64,000 nt of DNA from CBDUQN01 sp965369375 (GTDB lineage Bacteria; Krumholzibacteriota; Krumholzibacteriia; Krumholzibacteriales; Krumholzibacteriaceae): assembly GCA_965369375.1 (NCBI GenBank), contig CBDUQN010000001.1, forward strand, positions 71,430-135,429. Direction: 5' to 3'. A model generated the notes under the pieces. The model was not told where the DNA came from, did no database searches, and saw only the letters and a program-made list of their open reading frames with translations. Within the stretch, counting starts at the first letter, position 1. The number at the start of each line of letters is the position of its first letter. The position numbers and the translations under genes are program-made. Below, one piece after another: positions 8,854 to 17,044 of the stretch.

Positions 8854-9034
8854 CGATCTCTCATCGTCTCCCGTTACTGTCTGCTGAAAATGATGTTATG
8901 AGTATGTCGTTGAATCTTCAGCTGTGTCCGATCGTTAATGGATATAACACAAATTCCATAATCTATCAAGTGCCTTAAATTAAGAAATTTACGCTTGCCC
9001 GGCATGTTCGGCGGGTATATTCTTTGACGGCGCA

Positions 9035-9052
9035 TTGGCACTATCGATGCTC
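9035..9052 (+). promoter_or_regulatory. sigma-54 (-24/-12) promoter upstream of methyltransferase
   Basis: TTGGCACTATCGATGCTC has a perfect TGGCAC -24 block (GG at 9037-9038) and GC at 9049-9050, 10 bp apart. The -12 box is ATGC rather than TTGC. It lies 61 bp before the ATG at 9111. Confidence 0.5.
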
Positions 9053-9110
9053 ATAGCGATTCACCGAGAGCCGGCGATACGGGGGGGAGTTATCGCCGGG
9101 TGGAAGGCAA

Positions 9111-9872
9111 ATGACATCAGACGATAAACGAGTTGAAAGCGAAGAATCCTTTCACGACAGAATTGCCGTCGAGAGTGAAGATAGCTACAGCATCTATTAC
9201 AGGTTCGATGTGACGAAGGACATGCGCGAAGCGATGTTCGATCAGATCGGTGACCTCGGCGACAAGCTCGTACTGGATTTCGGCTGCGGCTCCGGATGGT
9301 TCTCCGTATTCCTGGCCCAGCGGGGGGCGAAGAGCATAGGGATCGATATCTCACGGAACCTGTTGAGGAATGCGGTCCGGGCGGCGGAGAAGAATGATGT
9401 CGAGGAACGGGTCTTGTTCTGCCATATGAATGCCGAGAACATGGCGTTACAAACGGATCAGTTTGATTTCATCATTGGAAACGCGATCCTGCACCACCTC
9501 GATCTCGAGAAAGCGATTCACGAGATTCATAGGGTCTTGAAACCGGGTGGGGTGGCCTACTTCATCGAACCGATGGCGTACAATCCTCTTGTCAATCTCT
9601 ATAGAAGATTCACGCCGGACCGGAGGACGGTCGACGAGAGACCGTTCACGAGGGCGGATATCAATCTGTTCAAGAAAAAGTTCGAAAGAAGCAGATTTGA
9701 ATTTCACCATTTTTTCTCTCTATTGGCCTTTTTCTGGCTCGTTGTTATCAAGAGTGACGGGATGTTTGTCCGGACGTTCAATTTATTCAAAAAGCTCGAT
9801 AGATTACTGATCAACAGGCTTCCCGGCCTCAAATTATTTTCATGGATTGTTTTCTTGAGGCTCGAGAAATAG
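9111..9872 (+). CDS. class I SAM-dependent methyltransferase
   Basis: A 253-residue enzyme with the Rossmann glycine-rich SAM loop LDFGCGSG at residues ~55-62, an acidic GIDIS at the end of strand 2 (about 76), and the methyltransferase-11 style run DQFDFIIGNAILHHLDLEKAI near 115-135, then RVLKPGGVAYF. The substrate is unknown. Its place between polysaccharide genes suggests methylation of a sugar or lipid-linked intermediate. Start: ATG after GGTGGAAGGCAA. It carries its own -24/-12 promoter match and is flanked by genes on the opposite strand, so it is probably monocistronic. Confidence 0.88.
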   Translation: MTSDDKRVESEESFHDRIAVESEDSYSIYYRFDVTKDMREAMFDQIGDLGDKLVLDFGCGSGWFSVFLAQRGAKSIGIDISRNLLRNAVRAAEKNDVEERVLFCHMNAENMALQTDQFDFIIGNAILHHLDLEKAIHEIHRVLKPGGVAYFIEPMAYNPLVNLYRRFTPDRRTVDERPFTRADINLFKKKFERSRFEFHHFFSLLAFFWLVVIKSDGMFVRTFNLFKKLDRLLINRLPGLKLFSWIVFLRLEK

Positions 9873-9887
9873 TGGAAAGGGTGAATT

Positions 9888-10898
9888 CTATTGCCGCCAG
9901 TATGAGGTGAGGTCTTTCTCGAAGTAGGACCTCGTCTCCTCATCGGCCATGAGCCGCTCCTTGGTGCCGAAGATCATGATGCCCCGTTCGAGGAGTTTCT
10001 CCAGCCCGCCCTCGAGATCAACGCAATTGATGAGGCGTATCCTGCCCGCACCCACACGGAAATAGTCGATAACGCCCAGTTTCCTGAGCTCTCTCTCCAT
10101 CCTGTCGCGCGTCATCTCGTCTTTGTCCCATCGAAACTTGTTGGCCCTGGTTTCGTGGGCGTAGGTTTTGACCAGATGCTCGATTCCTTCAGCGTCGATG
10201 CATTTCACCTCGTAGAGATGTCGTGTATAGGGGCGGTACGGGAAAGACTCGAGCCTGTTCTGCACACAATGTCCGGCGGGGAAGCTTCCGAAGGGTGAAC
10301 CGAGCAGGAGAATAAAGGCGTTATTCATGTAAGACATCTTGAAGAACGGGGAACCCCGTCCCATCGGCGTCAGGGCCGTAAGGTGATCCTTGGTGAGCTC
10401 CTCTGCCAGAGGCCCCCTCGCAATGACGGAATGGGTGGGGTGGATCGACCTGATGAATCCCCCGTATCGCCGTGCGGTTTCCGTGATGGCTCCCATCGAG
10501 GAGGGGGTGTTTCTCGCATCAAACGTGTAGTCGCCGACGAGCGTTTTTTCCATTGTATTTCCCGGCAGGCTGAATGTGGGAAATACAAGCGTGCCGTTGT
10601 CACCGAGAGTATCGATCAATGCCTCGACTACGGTCGTCGGTCCGCCGTCCACTTTTCCGAGGCTGCTCAGCGATGAATGAACGCACACGACGGCATCGTC
10701 CGGAAGGGAGAGCCTTCGTAGGGCCGTGACGAGGTCGCCGCGGCTCAAAGGTTTCTTGTACTTCCAGAGTCTCTTGGAGACCCTTTTACGGATCTTCCTC
10801 CCGATTGTCAAAAACCGCCAGAAGTAATCCCGCATGGCATTCATCGCATATCTCCGATCCGGGCATTTGAAGACATTATACAGGAACGCACGAAACAT
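9888..10898 (-). CDS. AAC(3)-fold N-acetyltransferase of a polysaccharide locus
   Basis: A 336-residue member of the antibiotic_NAT family, which transfers acetyl from acetyl-CoA to an amino group. Visible motifs: VCVHSSLSSLG, the VEALIDTLGDNGTLVFPTF block, NTPSSMGAITE, and SIHPTHSVIARGP with the conserved histidines. The name of the family comes from aminoglycoside 3-N-acetyltransferases, but members inside glycan clusters usually acetylate amino sugars, and that is the inference here. Two starts are possible: the ATG at 10898 or an ATG at 10847, which has a better GGAG ribosome site 7 bp upstream. The conserved domain begins after both. Confidence 0.82.
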   Translation of the reverse strand: MFRAFLYNVFKCPDRRYAMNAMRDYFWRFLTIGRKIRKRVSKRLWKYKKPLSRGDLVTALRRLSLPDDAVVCVHSSLSSLGKVDGGPTTVVEALIDTLGDNGTLVFPTFSLPGNTMEKTLVGDYTFDARNTPSSMGAITETARRYGGFIRSIHPTHSVIARGPLAEELTKDHLTALTPMGRGSPFFKMSYMNNAFILLLGSPFGSFPAGHCVQNRLESFPYRPYTRHLYEVKCIDAEGIEHLVKTYAHETRANKFRWDKDEMTRDRMERELRKLGVIDYFRVGAGRIRLINCVDLEGGLEKLLERGIMIFGTKERLMADEETRSYFEKDLTSYWRQ

Positions 10899-10924
10899 TT
10901 CACTTCATTAAATCTCTGCTCGTT

Positions 10925-10942
10925 TCGGTATTTTACTTGCAT
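10925..10942 (+). promoter_or_regulatory. possible sigma-54 promoter of glycosyltransferase run
   Basis: TCGGTATTTTACTTGCAT has GG at 10927-10928 and GC at 10939-10940, 10 bp apart, with a good TTGCA -12 box but a weak -24 box. It lies 45 bp before the first gene of a long same-strand run of glycan genes (10985-23294). Confidence 0.4.
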
Positions 10943-10984
10943 AAGTCTTTCATTTTTGAGTAACCTTTTGTCGAATTATTGATT

Positions 10985-12055
10985 ATGAACCATACGATGA
11001 CAATTCTCCAGCTCGGACCCTATCCACCTCCTCACGGTGGTGTGTCTCATAGTCTGGTGGCCATTCGACAGTTTTTGAACCGCCGTGGTGTCTCCAATCT
11101 CGTAATCAATCTTACACGCCATCGGGATAGAGATGCGGACGGCATATACTATCCGAAGAGCTGGATCCAGACACTCCTGCTTCTGCTCCGCCTGCGCTAT
11201 GACATCATTCATATCCATTTCGGCGGCCGACTGGCGCCGCGGCTTCTCGGCCTGTACCTCATCTGCTGCCTGTTGCCGCGGAGCAAGACCGTGCTTACGT
11301 TTCACTCGGGGGGCTATCCGCGCTCTCGCGAGGGAAGATCCGCGCGGCGTTCCTCGTTGCGCGGCTTTGTCTTCAGAAGATTCGACGTGATCATCGCGGT
11401 CAATGAGGAGATCGTCGAGTTGTTTCGAAAGTTCGGAGTTCCCGATGATCGGATTCGCCTCATCTGTCCCCTCGCATTGGTTGATCTCCGACTGGATCAA
11501 GAGTTGAAAGATCCTCTGAAAGGTTTTTTCAATGGACATGAGCCGGTTCTCGTTACCGTGGGACGACTCGAGACCGAGTACGATCTTGCGCTGCAGATAG
11601 ACGCGCTCGATCCGGTTCGAAAACGATATCCGAAAGCCGGCCTTGTGATCATCGGATCCGGTTCGCTCGAAGAAGAGCTGCGCAATCGTATCGATTCAAA
11701 ATCCTTCGGTGAACATATAGTGCTCTGTGGTGACCTCGATAATTCGATAACATTGCGCGCTATCAGCGATAGTGATCTCATGCTGCGCACCACGCTTTAT
11801 GACGGCGATTCGGTGGCGGTGCGGGAAGCGCTCCATCTCGGCACGCCGGTTATCGCGACGGACACCTGCATGCGTCCGGAGGGCGTAACCCTTATACCGA
11901 AGTCCGATCCCGGCGCCCTCCTGGAAGCGATTGATGAGCACTTGCGCGGAAAAACCGCTTCGGTTGCGTGTCAGTCGAGTGATGAAAATATAGAGGCGGT
12001 GTTCGATCTGTATTACGAGCTAGTCGGTGAGGTACGCTCGGAGGATAAACGATGA
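10985..12055 (+). CDS. GT-B glycosyltransferase (family 4-like) 1
   Basis: A 356-residue transferase of GT-B fold, the first gene of a tightly packed run. The N-terminal domain opens with ILQLGPYPPPHGGVSHS, the acceptor-side loop typical of GT4 enzymes, and has IIHIHFGG at ~75. The C-terminal donor domain has VTVGRLETEYDL (~190) and SVAVREALHLGTPVIATD (~280), corresponding to the E-x7-E region. The ATG at 10985 is preferred to an in-frame TTG two codons upstream. It stops 3 bp before the next start. It probably adds one sugar to the lipid-linked glycan; donor and linkage cannot be read from sequence. Confidence 0.88.
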   Translation: MNHTMTILQLGPYPPPHGGVSHSLVAIRQFLNRRGVSNLVINLTRHRDRDADGIYYPKSWIQTLLLLLRLRYDIIHIHFGGRLAPRLLGLYLICCLLPRSKTVLTFHSGGYPRSREGRSARRSSLRGFVFRRFDVIIAVNEEIVELFRKFGVPDDRIRLICPLALVDLRLDQELKDPLKGFFNGHEPVLVTVGRLETEYDLALQIDALDPVRKRYPKAGLVIIGSGSLEEELRNRIDSKSFGEHIVLCGDLDNSITLRAISDSDLMLRTTLYDGDSVAVREALHLGTPVIATDTCMRPEGVTLIPKSDPGALLEAIDEHLRGKTASVACQSSDENIEAVFDLYYELVGEVRSEDKR

Positions 12056-12058
12056 CGT

Positions 12059-13456
12059 ATGGGTGCAACTCGCAGGGATAAGAAGTCGATTCTGCTTGTC
12101 ACGTTCCATTTCCCGCCCGATGCCGAGGTCGGAGCGAAGCGGATGGCGCGGTTGGCGAATTTTCTGAAGAACGACGGATGGGATGTCGGCGTTCTGACCG
12201 TGAAAGAGAGGTTCTATCCCCAACGCGACGATTCCATAGTCGTGGATGGTGTTTCTGTATACAGAACTCACATGATCGAGAGCGCCCGGTTTCTGATCGA
12301 AAAAATCAAGAGGGTGTTCCGAAGATCCCGCAACGGCAGTGGGGGTGAGGGAGGCTTGAACGGCGGCGGGGGTGAGGGAGGCCCGGGCGGCGCGAGTCGT
12401 CGGGAGAAAAACGAGCGTTCCGCCGCCGCCGGGAACAAGCGGCGCGCCGGAGTCTTTTCCTGGCTCGAGCGATTGATCATATCTCTTATCTGGTGCCCGG
12501 ACGACAGCCAGGGATGGATACCGTTCGCGTTCCTGAAATGTCTGTCGCTTTCACGGAAATACGATATCATTTATTCGAGTTGCCCGGTGTTTTCCGCGAA
12601 CCTGGTGCCGCTTCTGACTTCCTGTTTCAGAGGGAGATTCAGGTGGGTGGCCGAGTTTCGCGATCCGTGGACGACACAGAGAAAGCCGGATTTCGCTACG
12701 ACCGGGTTCACGAATTGGCTCGAGAGACGGTGGGAAACCGGGGTGATGAAGAGAAGCAGTAAAATCGTCGTGGTGAACGATGCGATTGGGAGGGATTTCA
12801 TCGAACAGTATCCATACGTGAGAGATAAGGTGAGCGTTTATTACAACGGGTACGACGAGGATGTGCTTTCTTCCATGCAAAGCGATGGTTCTGCGGAGAG
12901 ATCCGGGAAAATTACGATTCTTCACGCCGGGTCGTTCTACCATGGGAGGGATCCGAAATTGATATTGGAACCGCTTGCCGCGTTGGTTGACAACGGCACG
13001 GTGCGGAAGGATGAGGTCGAGGCAAGGTTTCTCGGCGATAGTGAATACGAAGGCATGGATCTTCTCGATCTCGCGAAGGAATTGCGCATCGATGATATCG
13101 TAGTGAGTTTGGGTCAACTCCCGTACAGGCGGTGCCTGGAAGAAATACAGAGGGCCGATATACTCCTGCTTTTCAATATCGACCAGCCGCTGCAGATTCC
13201 AGCCAAGGTATTTGAATATTGCGCCTTCAGGAAGCGGATCTTGTCGATTTCAACAGGGGGGATAACGGACGAGCTTATCGAAAGGATGGGAATCGGTATA
13301 AGTGTCAGGCCGGATGATTTTGAAGGCCTCAAGACCGCCATCGCGGAGCTGATCGCAACAAGAAACTTCACCGCAAATGAGAAAGAAATCGACAGATTCA
13401 AATCGGGAACGATTTTCAAAGCGCTGACTGCTGAGTTGGAATCTCTCATAACCTGA
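12059..13456 (+). CDS. GT-B glycosyltransferase (family 4-like) 2 with glycine-rich insert
   Basis: A 465-residue GT-B transferase. It starts with ILLVTFHFPPDAEVGAKRMARLANFL, the usual GT4 N-terminal loop and helix. The second domain carries ILHAGSFYHGRDPKLILEPLAAL (~290), FLGDSEYEG, VSLGQLPY and the QIPAKVFEYCAFRK segment (~390). Residues ~92-131 are an inserted low-complexity stretch of Gly, Ser and charged residues not expected in the fold; it lies on the surface of the N-terminal domain. It follows the previous transferase by 3 bp and is followed by another transferase 2 bp later, so all three are co-translated. Confidence 0.86.
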   Translation: MGATRRDKKSILLVTFHFPPDAEVGAKRMARLANFLKNDGWDVGVLTVKERFYPQRDDSIVVDGVSVYRTHMIESARFLIEKIKRVFRRSRNGSGGEGGLNGGGGEGGPGGASRREKNERSAAAGNKRRAGVFSWLERLIISLIWCPDDSQGWIPFAFLKCLSLSRKYDIIYSSCPVFSANLVPLLTSCFRGRFRWVAEFRDPWTTQRKPDFATTGFTNWLERRWETGVMKRSSKIVVVNDAIGRDFIEQYPYVRDKVSVYYNGYDEDVLSSMQSDGSAERSGKITILHAGSFYHGRDPKLILEPLAALVDNGTVRKDEVEARFLGDSEYEGMDLLDLAKELRIDDIVVSLGQLPYRRCLEEIQRADILLLFNIDQPLQIPAKVFEYCAFRKRILSISTGGITDELIERMGIGISVRPDDFEGLKTAIAELIATRNFTANEKEIDRFKSGTIFKALTAELESLIT

Positions 13457-13458
13457 AG

Positions 13459-14547
13459 ATGAAGATCAAGATCCTATATGTGGTTTATTCCCTGAATATC
13501 GGTGGCCTCGAGAGGGTGGTGGTGGATCTGGCAAACGCTCTCGATCCGCAGCGGTATGAACCGTACATATGCTGCATCGCGGAGGCGGGGGATTTCGCCG
13601 ATGAGTTCAGGTACCGCGGCAACCTGTTTGTCATCGGAAACAGGGGCAGGATCAATTTCAGAAGCTGCTGGAGGCTGTACACCATCATGAGGGAACGGAA
13701 TATCGATATAGTCCATTCTCACAATCTGGCGGGATTGCTATACAGCTTTCCCGGCGCCAAATTGCGGCGGATTCCTCTCATCCATACTAACCATGGATAC
13801 CTTGACGAGGAGCTGGGGAATGAAAAGCTGCTCCGGATGGAGAATTGGATCAGCAGGTATGTTGACAGGTACGTCTGCGTATCCGGCCGGCTGAAGCATG
13901 ATGTTGAAGGACGGTTGCGCTCCAAGTGGGATACGATATCGGTGCTGTATAACGGGATCGACGTGACCGATAGCGATGCGGCCCGCGAGCCCGGAAAAAA
14001 GGAATCCGTGCTCATCGGGAGCGTCGGCAGCCTCAGTCCGGTAAAAAATTACCGTCTGCTGCTCGAGTCGTTCTCCGAGATTGCGGGTCACTATCCCGAT
14101 AGCCGCCTGGAATTGCTCGGTGACGGGAGCGAACGTGACGGTCTCGTCTCGCTCTGCGACAAACTCGGAATACGCGATAAGGTGCTGTTCAGGGGACGCG
14201 TCAGGGATCCTCTAGGTTACGTGAAGGATTTTGATATCTTCGTGCTCACATCCCTCTCCGAAGGGTTATCGATGTCGATACTGGAAGCGATGGGTTTGGG
14301 AAAGATCTGTATAGTCTCGGAAGTAGGGGGCAATCCGGAAATCATTACGCATGGGACGAATGGATTCATGTTCGAATCGAATGACAGACGGGATTGTGCA
14401 GAAAAAATATCGTATGCGATCGAGAATCTGGATTCCGATGAAATGGCAATGGTGAGAACCGCCGCAGGGAATACGGCAAGAGAAAAGTTTTCAATTAATG
14501 CGATGCGGATGGGGTATTGCAGGCTCTATGACGATTCGGTCGCGTGA
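13459..14547 (+). CDS. GT-B glycosyltransferase (family 4) 3
   Basis: A 362-residue glycosyltransferase. It has the classical GT4 opening ILYVVYSLNIGGLERVVVDLAN, DIVHSHN (~80), IHTNHG, VLYNGIDV (~155), IGSVGSLSPVKNY at the domain junction, LLGDGSERDGL, and the donor-binding E-x7-E region EGLSMSILEAMGLG (~270-285). Of the transferases in the locus it is the closest to textbook capsule/exopolysaccharide GT4 enzymes. The start ATG overlaps the end of the preceding gene's region by a 2-bp gap with no separate promoter. It lies in the same operon as the heparinase-like gene. Confidence 0.9.
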   Translation: MKIKILYVVYSLNIGGLERVVVDLANALDPQRYEPYICCIAEAGDFADEFRYRGNLFVIGNRGRINFRSCWRLYTIMRERNIDIVHSHNLAGLLYSFPGAKLRRIPLIHTNHGYLDEELGNEKLLRMENWISRYVDRYVCVSGRLKHDVEGRLRSKWDTISVLYNGIDVTDSDAAREPGKKESVLIGSVGSLSPVKNYRLLLESFSEIAGHYPDSRLELLGDGSERDGLVSLCDKLGIRDKVLFRGRVRDPLGYVKDFDIFVLTSLSEGLSMSILEAMGLGKICIVSEVGGNPEIITHGTNGFMFESNDRRDCAEKISYAIENLDSDEMAMVRTAAGNTAREKFSINAMRMGYCRLYDDSVA

Positions 14548-14556
14548 AAGAAACAG

Positions 14557-17013
14557 ATGATTAAGCGAATCAGGACTGTCAGCGCCTCGGAGATCGCGTT
14601 TCGTCTGAGAGAATATGTCGGCGTGTTTCTCGAGAGGAGTTACAAAGGATCGGCCCGGCTGCGGCTGAAGGATATACTCGGCTCGGGATCCGATTGTCTA
14701 CCAGCACGCAGGATCGCAACGTTTTCCGAACGGGAACGAGTTGTTTCACTGTGGAGAAATCTCTTTTCTGAGGCGATCGATGAGACGATTTCACTGGCCG
14801 ACGACATCTGCCGCAACCGCATTCCCGTCTTCTCAGAAATAGTATCGTACGCTGAAACCGTCGACTGGCACCTCGAGTACACGTCCGGCCGCAAGGCGCC
14901 TCTGAAATTTTACAGAGATGTCAATACGATGAGCGGCGAGTATCTTGATGACGCCAAGATAATCTGGGAACCAAACCGCCATAATTTCATGATATTCCTG
15001 GGAAAGGCCTATTGGGCGACCGGCGACAGGAAGTATTATGATAAATGGAAAGAGCTCGTGCTCGGCTGGATAGAGGACAATCCGTACAATCAGGGCGTCA
15101 ACTGGCGAAGCAGCCTCGAGCTTGCAATCAGGTCGATCAACTGGATCTGGTGCTGCTATTTTTTCGAAGAGGAGCTGAAGAAAGATGGAGACCTGCAGGA
15201 AAAGATATTTATCACGCTCTACCGCCACGGCGTGCACGTACATCGTCACTTATCCTGCTATTACAGTCCCAATACGCATCTGACGGGCGAGGCGCTCGGG
15301 TTGCTCTATCTGGGAAGATGTTTTCCGCAGATGAAGTCATCGTCCGAATGGGCTTCGACAGCGAGCAGGATCCTCGAATCGGAATTGCCGAGACAGGTCT
15401 TCGATGACGGCGGCTATTTCGAGATGGCCACGTATTACCACAAATATACCATTGATTTCTATTTGCACTTCCTGCTCCTCGGAAGTGACCCGGGACGAAC
15501 CGGGGGAGAGATAATCCCGAGGATTCAAAAATTGATCAAGCATCTCGCGCTGATTTCAGGGCCCGATGGATCTATTCCGTTGCTCGGCGATTCCGACGGC
15601 GGCCGGCTCATCTCTTTCAACAACAAAAAGAACGATATCAGGGGAGCCTGCTGTACCGGGGCCGTTCTTCTCTGTGATCGTGAATTGAAACACCTGTGCG
15701 GGGAGGAGTTCCAGGAGGAGACATTGTGGCTGGCCGGTTCTTCGGGTTTAGATACCTTTCGCGCGTTGGAGGGATCGCCCCTGAAAACGTACCATTCGAT
15801 AAACAGGGATACGGGGCTGTTCTCTTTTCGAACGGGGATGGGAGAGCGTGACGCGCATCTTATCATAGACTGCGGGGAGCACGGCTGGGGCGCATGCGGG
15901 CATGCTCATTCCGATCTGCTGAATTTCGAATGGTCCAGCAATGGCGTTAAGGTAGTCACGGATCCAGGCACGTACCGGTACTCGGGAGCGGATTCGCTTC
16001 GTGATGAATTACGAAGCAGCCAGGCTCATAACACAATTTCGATCAATGACGCATCCCAATCGATACCGGCCGGGACGTTCAAGTGGAAAACGATCGCCCA
16101 TCCGGCATATTCGCGAGCTGAATTTCTCGATACCTTTGGATATTTTGAGGGCGGGCATGACGCATACATGCGGTTCGGCTGCACGCACAAGCGGATCGCG
16201 CTCTTCTTCGGGAGAGAACTGAGCGTCGTCATCGATCTCATCGGTCTCGAGAAACCCATAGCAGCACTGATGTATAATCTGCAGTTCAATGAGGGATACA
16301 TGGATGCAGTCGGAGATCATCTCTACCAACATACTGTGCCCGGCGGAGGGGCTGCGCATTGTATCAGGCTTTTCGGCACCGCCGATTTTACGGTGGATAT
16401 CCTGGAAGGGACACTGTGTCCCGATTACAACACACAGATAACCGCTCCCCGTTTGAAGCTGCATGAAGCGAATATCGGACATGACCATGCAATCATTTCG
16501 TTGCTGAGCCCGAACCGACGCATGCTCGAAGGCTTCTATCTCGATGAGGGTAACGGCATTGCATGCAATGTTTCGCCTTACGAGTATTTCATATTTTTCG
16601 AAAACGGCGGCGCCGCGAGATCGAAGAGCGGCGGCGCGAGATCGAAGAGCGGCTTGGGATCGAAGAGCGGCTTGGGATCAAAGAGTGGCGGTGCGGGGCT
16701 GGAAGGCGGCGGAAGAGGGCCGGAAGGCGCCGGCACGCATCGATGCTCGGTGTTCCGCAGTGGTCCCGAAGAAACGGTGATCGTGCTGCGCAACACGGAC
16801 GTCGCATACGACGCCGCCCGGACCGAGTGTTTCAAGAGCGATCGGATACATGATTTTCTCATAGCGGTGTTGAAAGAGGGAGCAATGTATCTGAAAACGG
16901 AGAATCCCCCTTCATCCGTGGCCCTGCCGCACGAAATCGGGGAAGTGTATCTCGGCGGCGCCAGAATCCGCCATGAGAGGATCAATGGAGTTATACGGCT
17001 TGCCGGCTTCTGA
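14557..17013 (+). CDS. heparinase II/III-family protein of the polysaccharide locus
   Basis: An 818-residue protein, longer than the usual 550-700. It has an all-alpha toroid N-terminal part (to about residue 360, with NPYNQGVNWRSSLELAIRS and PNTHLTGEALGL) and a heparinase II/III beta-sandwich domain beginning near GLFSFRTG (~420), containing CGEHGWGACGHAHSDLLNFEW and DPGTYRY, the His/Tyr region of this family. Such enzymes in capsule loci act as periplasmic lyases or epimerases on uronate polymers; no signal peptide is visible here, which is odd for an exported lyase. Residues ~683-728 are a repetitive Gly/Ser/Lys insert. It sits between a GT4 and a NodB deacetylase in one operon. Confidence 0.88.
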   Translation: MIKRIRTVSASEIAFRLREYVGVFLERSYKGSARLRLKDILGSGSDCLPARRIATFSERERVVSLWRNLFSEAIDETISLADDICRNRIPVFSEIVSYAETVDWHLEYTSGRKAPLKFYRDVNTMSGEYLDDAKIIWEPNRHNFMIFLGKAYWATGDRKYYDKWKELVLGWIEDNPYNQGVNWRSSLELAIRSINWIWCCYFFEEELKKDGDLQEKIFITLYRHGVHVHRHLSCYYSPNTHLTGEALGLLYLGRCFPQMKSSSEWASTASRILESELPRQVFDDGGYFEMATYYHKYTIDFYLHFLLLGSDPGRTGGEIIPRIQKLIKHLALISGPDGSIPLLGDSDGGRLISFNNKKNDIRGACCTGAVLLCDRELKHLCGEEFQEETLWLAGSSGLDTFRALEGSPLKTYHSINRDTGLFSFRTGMGERDAHLIIDCGEHGWGACGHAHSDLLNFEWSSNGVKVVTDPGTYRYSGADSLRDELRSSQAHNTISINDASQSIPAGTFKWKTIAHPAYSRAEFLDTFGYFEGGHDAYMRFGCTHKRIALFFGRELSVVIDLIGLEKPIAALMYNLQFNEGYMDAVGDHLYQHTVPGGGAAHCIRLFGTADFTVDILEGTLCPDYNTQITAPRLKLHEANIGHDHAIISLLSPNRRMLEGFYLDEGNGIACNVSPYEYFIFFENGGAARSKSGGARSKSGLGSKSGLGSKSGGAGLEGGGRGPEGAGTHRCSVFRSGPEETVIVLRNTDVAYDAARTECFKSDRIHDFLIAVLKEGAMYLKTENPPSSVALPHEIGEVYLGGARIRHERINGVIRLAGF
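16606..16740 (+). repeat. in-frame low-complexity repeat inside heparinase-like gene
   Basis: Degenerate 15-18 bp units built on GATCGAAGAGCGGC are repeated four to five times, then decay into GGCGGCGG-rich sequence. The encoded stretch reads as repeats of RSKSGG, GSKSGL and GGAGLEGG. It is in frame and interrupts the C-terminal beta domain. It is a plausible slipped-strand expansion site. Confidence 0.7.
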
Positions 17014-17044
17014 TCTTACCGAAGCCCGGCGGGAATGAAGGCTG

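Noticed and set aside
9000..9025. TTGCCCGGCATGTTCGGCGGGTATATTCT upstream of the methyltransferase as a third copy of the beta-helix promoter
   Set aside because: It shares CCGGCATGTTC with the two beta-helix promoters, but GG-N10 is followed by GG, not GC, so it is not a proper -24/-12 element.
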